Assembly (NCBI GenBank): GCA_000436035.1
Contig: FR893290.1
Span: 1 to 10,413 of the forward strand
Reading direction: 5' to 3'
DNA length: 10,413 nucleotides
DNA from: Prevotella sp. CAG:732
GTDB taxonomy: Bacteria; Bacteroidota; Bacteroidia; Bacteroidales; Bacteroidaceae
This document shows, piece by piece, positions 5,849 through 10,413 of the stretch (position 1 is the first letter of the stretch; the number at the start of each line of letters is the position of its first letter). The position numbers and the translations under genes were made by a program. A model generated the notes under the pieces. It made no database searches. It was not told the DNA's origin and saw nothing but the letters and a program-made list of their open reading frames with translations.

Positions 5849-7135
5849 ATGAACTATCAAGAAACAATAGAATACTTATTCAATAGCACTCCAGTCTTCG
5901 AAAAAATTGGAGCCAAAGCATATAAACCAGGATTGCAAACCACCGAAGCCCTCGATGAGCATTTCGGGCATCCTCATCATCAGTTCAAGACCATCCATGT
6001 GGCAGGAACCAACGGCAAGGGTTCATGCTCGCACACCCTCGCTGCCATCCTACAGGCAGAAGGTTACAAGGTGGGATTATACACCTCCCCACATCTCGTG
6101 GATTTCCGTGAGCGCATCCGTGTAAACGGCGAGTGCATCCCAGAGGAGTATGTCATCGACTTCGTGGAGAAGGAACGCAACTTCTTCGAGCCATTGCACT
6201 GTTCGTTCTTCGAACTGACCACCGCCTTGGCATTTAAGTATTTTGCCGAGCAAAAGGTAGATATCGCCGTCATAGAAGTTGGATTGGGAGGCAGATTGGA
6301 TTGCACCAACATCATCACCCCTATCCTCTCCATCATCACCAACATCAGTCTTGACCACACCCAGTTCCTCGGCAACACCCTGACGGAAATCGCAGGCGAG
6401 AAAGCGGGCATCATCAAGAAAGGTGTGCCTGTTGTGATTGGCGAATACACTTCAGAGACAAAGCCTGTATTCAGAAAGAAAGCGCAAGAAATGCAAAGTC
6501 CTATTGTCTTTGCCAGCGACTACAAAAATCAAGAAGTAAGCTTTGCCATACCTATTGAGAATGGTCTCGAATACAACACCAAACGTTATGGCAGACTGAT
6601 CGGTGAACTTTATGGTGAATATCAAGTGATGAACATGAACACCATCCTGCAAGCCGTCCACATCCTCACCACAAAAGCCGCCCCTATCAAGATAAGCGAA
6701 GAGAGCATACGAAAAGGTGTCAAGCATGTGACAGAACTGACGGGCCTGATGGGTAGATGGCAAAAGATACAAGAGCATCCTTTGGTCATCTGCGACACCG
6801 GGCACAACGTAGCTGGATGGGAATGTCTGGCACCACAAATCAAGTCTCAACCCTGCCAACAGCTTCGCATCGTTTTTGGCATGGTAGATGACAAAGATGT
6901 GTCAACTGTGATGAAAATGCTTCCTAAGGAGGCGATTTACTATTGGACGCAAGCTACCACGAAAAGAGCCATTAAAGTGGAGAAAATCGCAGAACTAGGT
7001 CGTCAGAATGGCTTAAGCGGAGAAATGTATTCGTCTGTTAATAAGGCATTTAAGGCAGCACTTGCCGAATCAGACAGCAAGGATTTCATCTTTGTAGGAG
7101 GCTCCAGTTACATCGTGGCTGATTTCCTTTCGTAA
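5849..7135 (+). CDS. folC: FolC, folylpolyglutamate / dihydrofolate synthase
   Basis: A cytoplasmic Mur-ligase-family enzyme that adds glutamate to folates with ATP and, in most bacteria, also makes dihydrofolate from dihydropteroate. The 428 residues have the normal length. HVAGTNGKGS (50-59) is the ATP loop. GLGGRLDCTN (145-154), the LDHTQFLG motif (168-175) and GEKAGIIK (183-190) are core family motifs. GRWQ (302-305) and DTGHNVAGW (316-324) belong to the C-terminal glutamate-binding domain, where the usual DGAHN is DTGHN. Whether both activities are present cannot be decided from motifs alone. It stands alone, with a terminator upstream and a separate promoter for galM downstream. The ATG at 5849 is the first after the terminator and gives the family-like MNYQETIEYL. 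Confidence 0.95.
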   Translation: MNYQETIEYLFNSTPVFEKIGAKAYKPGLQTTEALDEHFGHPHHQFKTIHVAGTNGKGSCSHTLAAILQAEGYKVGLYTSPHLVDFRERIRVNGECIPEEYVIDFVEKERNFFEPLHCSFFELTTALAFKYFAEQKVDIAVIEVGLGGRLDCTNIITPILSIITNISLDHTQFLGNTLTEIAGEKAGIIKKGVPVVIGEYTSETKPVFRKKAQEMQSPIVFASDYKNQEVSFAIPIENGLEYNTKRYGRLIGELYGEYQVMNMNTILQAVHILTTKAAPIKISEESIRKGVKHVTELTGLMGRWQKIQEHPLVICDTGHNVAGWECLAPQIKSQPCQQLRIVFGMVDDKDVSTVMKMLPKEAIYYWTQATTKRAIKVEKIAELGRQNGLSGEMYSSVNKAFKAALAESDSKDFIFVGGSSYIVADFLS

Positions 7136-7175
7136 GATATTTTTTGTTTTTTTAAATCAATAAGTTGCAAAAAAG

Positions 7176-7207
7176 TTTGTGATAATCATTTTTTTTTAGT
7201 TACTTTG
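7176..7207 (+). promoter_or_regulatory. Promoter of the galactose unit
   Basis: TTTG (7176-7179), a 20-bp gap, then TTACTTTG (7200-7207), one base off TAnnTTTG. Transcription would begin near 7212, giving a leader of roughly 44 nt before galM. Confidence 0.65.
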
Positions 7208-7245
7208 CAGTAGATAATAACTTAAGCAATAAAGTAACTAAAAAA
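7192..7245. promoter_or_regulatory. 15-bp perfect inverted repeat over the galM promoter, candidate operator
   Basis: TTTTTTAGTTACTTT (7192-7206) is the exact reverse complement of AAAGTAACTAAAAAA (7231-7245), with 24 bp between. The left arm overlaps the -7 element and the right arm lies past the expected start point. Only one arm would be transcribed, so this suits a DNA operator better than an RNA hairpin. The outer 6 bp are a T/A run, so the informative core is 9 bp. Confidence 0.5.
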
Positions 7246-7255
7246 TAATGATATT

Positions 7256-8341
7256 ATGAGCGCAGAAGTAGAAAACCTCTGTGGTCTGAAAAGAGAAGAT
7301 TTTCAGACCACTGTGAATGGAAAGCAGACAGACCTTTTCATCTTAAAGAACAAGCAGGGCAACGAAGTTGCAGTAACAAACTACGGTGGTGCGGTTGTAG
7401 CAATCATGATGCCTGACAAGGATGGCAACTATGCAAATCTTATCCAGGGTCATGACAACATCCAGGATGTCATCAATTCTCCAGAACCATTCTTGAGCGT
7501 ACTGATCGGTCGCTATGGCAACCGTATCAAGGAAGGTAAGTTCACCCTCCATGGCAAGGAGTATCAGTTGGCTTGCAATGATGGTCCTAACCACTTGCAT
7601 GGCGGTCCTACCGGTTTCCACGCACACGTTTGGGATGCCACTCGCATGAGCGACAACGCCGTTGTCTTGAAATACACCAGCCCTTACGGCGAGGAAGGTT
7701 TCACTGGCGAATTGGAAGTTTGGGTAGCTTACACATTGACAGACGACAATGAGTTCGTCATCAAATATCAGGCAACAACCAACAAGATGACCATCGTCAA
7801 CTTGACACACCACGGATTCTTCTCTATCCAAGGTATCGCCAACCCTACTCCAACTATCGACAACATCATCTGCGAGGTCAATGCAGACTACTACTTGCCT
7901 ATCGACGAGGTATCTATTCCTACAGGTGAGATTTTGAAGGTAGAAGGCACTCCATTCGACTTCCGCACACCAAAGCCTATCGGTCAGGACATCGATGCTG
8001 ACGATGAGCAGATCAAGAATGGCCAGGGCTATGACCACAACTATGTATTGAACAAGAAAGAGGAAGGCGAGTTGAGCTTCGCTGCCCGCATCAAGGACCC
8101 AGCAAGCTGCCGTACCATGGAAGTCTATACTACAGAGCCAGGCCTTCAGATGTACACTGGCAACTTCTTGGCAGGCATTCCTGGCCAGCATGGCGCAACA
8201 TTCCCACGTCGCAGTGCGGTATGTTTCGAGGCACAGAAATTCCCTGACACACCAAACCACCCATATTTCCCTAGCTGCACATTGAAGCCAGGAGAAACTT
8301 ATACACAAAAGACAATTTATAAGTTTGGTGTTGACAAATAA
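7256..8341 (+). CDS. galM: GalM, aldose 1-epimerase (mutarotase)
   Basis: Interconverts the alpha and beta anomers of galactose and glucose, supplying the alpha form that GalK accepts. The 361 residues form the galactose-mutarotase beta-sandwich. Visible motifs are GRYGNRI (85-91), NHLHGG (112-117), NLTHHGFF (182-189), GYDHNYV (258-264) and CFEAQKFPD (323-331). By comparison with the well-studied L. lactis enzyme, the likely catalytic pair is Glu325 (base) and His186 (acid), with His115 and Asp260 binding sugar; this is aligned by eye. There is no signal peptide or lipobox, so it is cytoplasmic, unlike the secreted homologues many Bacteroidales carry. It is first in the galactose unit, 122 bp before the transporter. 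Confidence 0.95.
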   Translation: MSAEVENLCGLKREDFQTTVNGKQTDLFILKNKQGNEVAVTNYGGAVVAIMMPDKDGNYANLIQGHDNIQDVINSPEPFLSVLIGRYGNRIKEGKFTLHGKEYQLACNDGPNHLHGGPTGFHAHVWDATRMSDNAVVLKYTSPYGEEGFTGELEVWVAYTLTDDNEFVIKYQATTNKMTIVNLTHHGFFSIQGIANPTPTIDNIICEVNADYYLPIDEVSIPTGEILKVEGTPFDFRTPKPIGQDIDADDEQIKNGQGYDHNYVLNKKEEGELSFAARIKDPASCRTMEVYTTEPGLQMYTGNFLAGIPGQHGATFPRRSAVCFEAQKFPDTPNHPYFPSCTLKPGETYTQKTIYKFGVDK

Positions 8342-8363
8342 GCTTAAAAACAAATAATAAGAT

Positions 8364-8411
8364 AGGAGTAATTGCTTGGCAACCAACCTTGCTAAGCAGT
8401 CACTCCTTTTT
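8364..8411 (+). terminator. Terminator-like hairpin between galM and the transporter gene
   Basis: AGGAGT (8364-8369) pairs with ACTCCT (8402-8407). Inside it TGCTTGGCAA (8373-8382) pairs with TTGCTAAGCA (8389-8398) with one G-U and a 6-nt loop. Five Ts follow (8407-8411). The stem is strong, but only 52 bp remain before the next ATG and no promoter is evident there, so partial termination (attenuation) is likely. Confidence 0.7.
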
Positions 8412-8463
8412 GTGGAAAAACAAATCATAAAACATTAACAATATCAACTATCAATTCAAAACA

Positions 8464-9810
8464 ATGGAACAAAAAATTGGAAATAGTAACAGTCGTATCG
8501 TTGCAATCATAACCATGTGTTTTATCTTTGCAATGATTTCTTTCGTAACCAACATGGGAGCACCATTTGGTAATATTTGGGGTTTCAAATATACCTGGGC
8601 ATCCATGATGGGTAACATGATGAACTTCGCCGCATACCTCTTCATGGGTATTCCTGCTGGTAAGATGTTGGAAAGCAAGGGTTACAAGAAGACAGCCCTC
8701 ATCGCTCTTGCCGTAGGTACCATCGGCTTGCTCATCCAATATATGTCAAGCCTCTTCGGTGATGACATCGTAGTATTCACCCTTGAGTCTGGTGCCGTTT
8801 GTCTCAACTTGATCATTTACCTCCTCGGTGCATTCGTTTGCGGTTTCTGTGTATGTATGCTCAATACAGTAGTCAACCCAATGTTGAACTTGCTCGGTGG
8901 CGGTGGTAACCGTGGTAACCAGCTCATCCAGATTGGTGGTACATTGAACTCACTCACCGGTACCCTCACCCCATTGTTGGCAGGTGTATTGGTAGGTACC
9001 GTTACCGCCCAGACCAGTATGAGTGATGTAGCTCCATTGCTCTTCATCGGTATGGCAGTATTCATCATCGCATTCTTCATCATCTACAATGTCTATATCC
9101 CTGAGCCACAGGCTAAGAAGGACAATGCCACATACGAGCGCAGCCCTTGGGCTTTCCGCCATTTCGTATTGGGTGTGATTGGTATCTTCTTCTATGTAGG
9201 TATTGAGATTGGGATTCCTGCACAGCTCAACTTCTACATTTCTAATATGGACTTCACTGGTGCAGCTTCTGTAGGTGGTGCATTCGCAGCCGTATATTGG
9301 TTGTTTATGATGTGTGGCCGTTTCCTCAGCTCCTTCATCAGTGGTGCCGTATCTACCAAGATTCAGATGACAACCGTATCTTTGGTAGCCATCTTATTGC
9401 TCCTCATCGCTATCTTCTTGCCAGAGAGCAACACTTTGAACTTCTCTCTCTCAGGCGACTCTGAGATTGCAAGTCTCTTAAAGTTGGATGACCATGGTAC
9501 AGGTGTCGTAGCATTTACAATCCCTACCAAGTGTGTGCTCATCGCACTCTGTGGTTTCTGCACCTCTATCATGTGGGGTGGTATCTTCAACCTTGCCGTT
9601 GAGGGACTTGGCAAATACACAGCACAGGCATCTGGTATCTTCATGATGATGGTAGTAGGTGGTGGCGTGATGCCTCTCATCCAGGATGGTATCGCCAAGA
9701 CAGCAGGCCCTATCGCCTCTTACTGGCTCATCATCGCCATGGTGGCATACCTTCTCTTCTACGCCCTCGTTGGTGCAAAGAATGTCAATAAGGACATCGT
9801 AGTAGATTAA
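8464..9810 (+). CDS. Glucose/galactose transporter, MFS FHS (FucP/GluP-like) family
   Basis: A 12-helix inner-membrane sugar permease, here most likely for galactose and/or glucose given galM before it and galK after it. In 448 residues the FHS motifs are recognisable: GKMLESKGYKKT (66-77) in the helix 2-3 loop, NTVVNPMLNLLG (134-145), YWLFMMCGRF (278-287), and SIMWGGIFNLAVEGLGKYT (368-386) followed by a glycine-rich helix. Compared by eye with E. coli FucP, the two acidic residues important there (Asp46, Glu135) appear as Ala33 and Asn134, so proton coupling may differ or be absent; GluP-type relatives also lack the first. A polar stretch near 320-350 is probably a large periplasmic loop. 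Exact substrate uncertain. Confidence 0.88.
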   Translation: MEQKIGNSNSRIVAIITMCFIFAMISFVTNMGAPFGNIWGFKYTWASMMGNMMNFAAYLFMGIPAGKMLESKGYKKTALIALAVGTIGLLIQYMSSLFGDDIVVFTLESGAVCLNLIIYLLGAFVCGFCVCMLNTVVNPMLNLLGGGGNRGNQLIQIGGTLNSLTGTLTPLLAGVLVGTVTAQTSMSDVAPLLFIGMAVFIIAFFIIYNVYIPEPQAKKDNATYERSPWAFRHFVLGVIGIFFYVGIEIGIPAQLNFYISNMDFTGAASVGGAFAAVYWLFMMCGRFLSSFISGAVSTKIQMTTVSLVAILLLLIAIFLPESNTLNFSLSGDSEIASLLKLDDHGTGVVAFTIPTKCVLIALCGFCTSIMWGGIFNLAVEGLGKYTAQASGIFMMMVVGGGVMPLIQDGIAKTAGPIASYWLIIAMVAYLLFYALVGAKNVNKDIVVD

Positions 9811-9827
9811 TTTCCGAAATAACTTCA

Positions 9828-9856
9828 ATTCCCGAGAGCATCACGCTCTTGGGAAT
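9828..9856 (+). other. Hairpin without U-tract before galK
   Basis: ATTCCCGAGAGC (9828-9839) pairs with GCTCTTGGGAAT (9845-9856) over 12 bp with one G-U and a 5-nt loop. Neither strand has a T-run after it, so it is not an intrinsic terminator. It may protect a 3' end or mark a processing site between the transporter and galK messages. Confidence 0.55.
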
Positions 9857-9904
9857 AACAAATAATCAACAATTCATTTATTTAACAATCTAAACTATAC
9901 AACT

Positions 9905-10413
<509 letters not shown>

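Noticed and set aside
7343..8428. Long - strand open frame opposite galM, also 361 codons
   Set aside because: It is a shadow of galM codon usage; the equal length is coincidence. The frames opposite dnaJ (4551-5585), grpE (3817-4449) and the ABC-F gene (2767-3537) are rejected likewise.

Overview
The window looks like chromosomal DNA from a Bacteroidales gut bacterium, most likely Prevotellaceae (Prevotella/Segatella type). Three promoters match the Bacteroidota pattern (TTTG, 20-bp gap, TAnnTTTG or close to it). Starts are read from A/T-rich leaders without strong Shine-Dalgarno sites. The proteins and the galM / MFS sugar transporter / galK order are also what I know from Bacteroidales. 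The genus is inference; there is no rRNA or other typing marker here.

Layout. Bases 1-790 hold no convincing gene. They are packed with short repeats: three tandem arrays with periods of 23, 22 and 21 bp, and between the last two a cluster of GGGTTCACC direct and inverted copies with nested hairpins and an A/T-rich core. Reading leftwards from 1901 is a two-gene unit: an RluA-family pseudouridine synthase carrying an in-frame 27-bp internal duplication, then a 50-residue two-helix membrane protein, closed by an intrinsic terminator at 742-787. Back to back with it, a rightward promoter drives a YbiT-like ABC-F ATPase (2056-3675) with its own terminator. Next comes the chaperone pair grpE-dnaJ (3814-5657), also closed by a terminator. 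A spacer with a fourth ~23-bp repeat array precedes folC (5849-7135). The right end is a galactose unit: galM, an FHS-family sugar transporter and galK, the last cut off by the window edge.

How the genes work together. GrpE and DnaJ are the co-chaperones of DnaK, which is not in the window. FolC is a stand-alone folate enzyme. In the galactose unit the transporter brings hexose in, GalM interconverts the anomers and GalK phosphorylates alpha-galactose for the Leloir pathway. A 15-bp perfect inverted repeat overlaps the galM promoter. A terminator-like hairpin lies between galM and the transporter, and a U-tail-less hairpin lies before galK, so expression within the unit may be graded.

Most worth a second look: (i) the ABC-F protein, whose sequence predicts one complete and one dead ATP site; (ii) the family of ~21-23 bp tandem repeats and the GGGTTCACC element; (iii) the duplication that copies the RRYVA segment of the pseudouridine synthase; (iv) the inverted repeat at the galM promoter. 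The protein-coding content is otherwise conventional, and I found no phage, IS, CRISPR or defence system.
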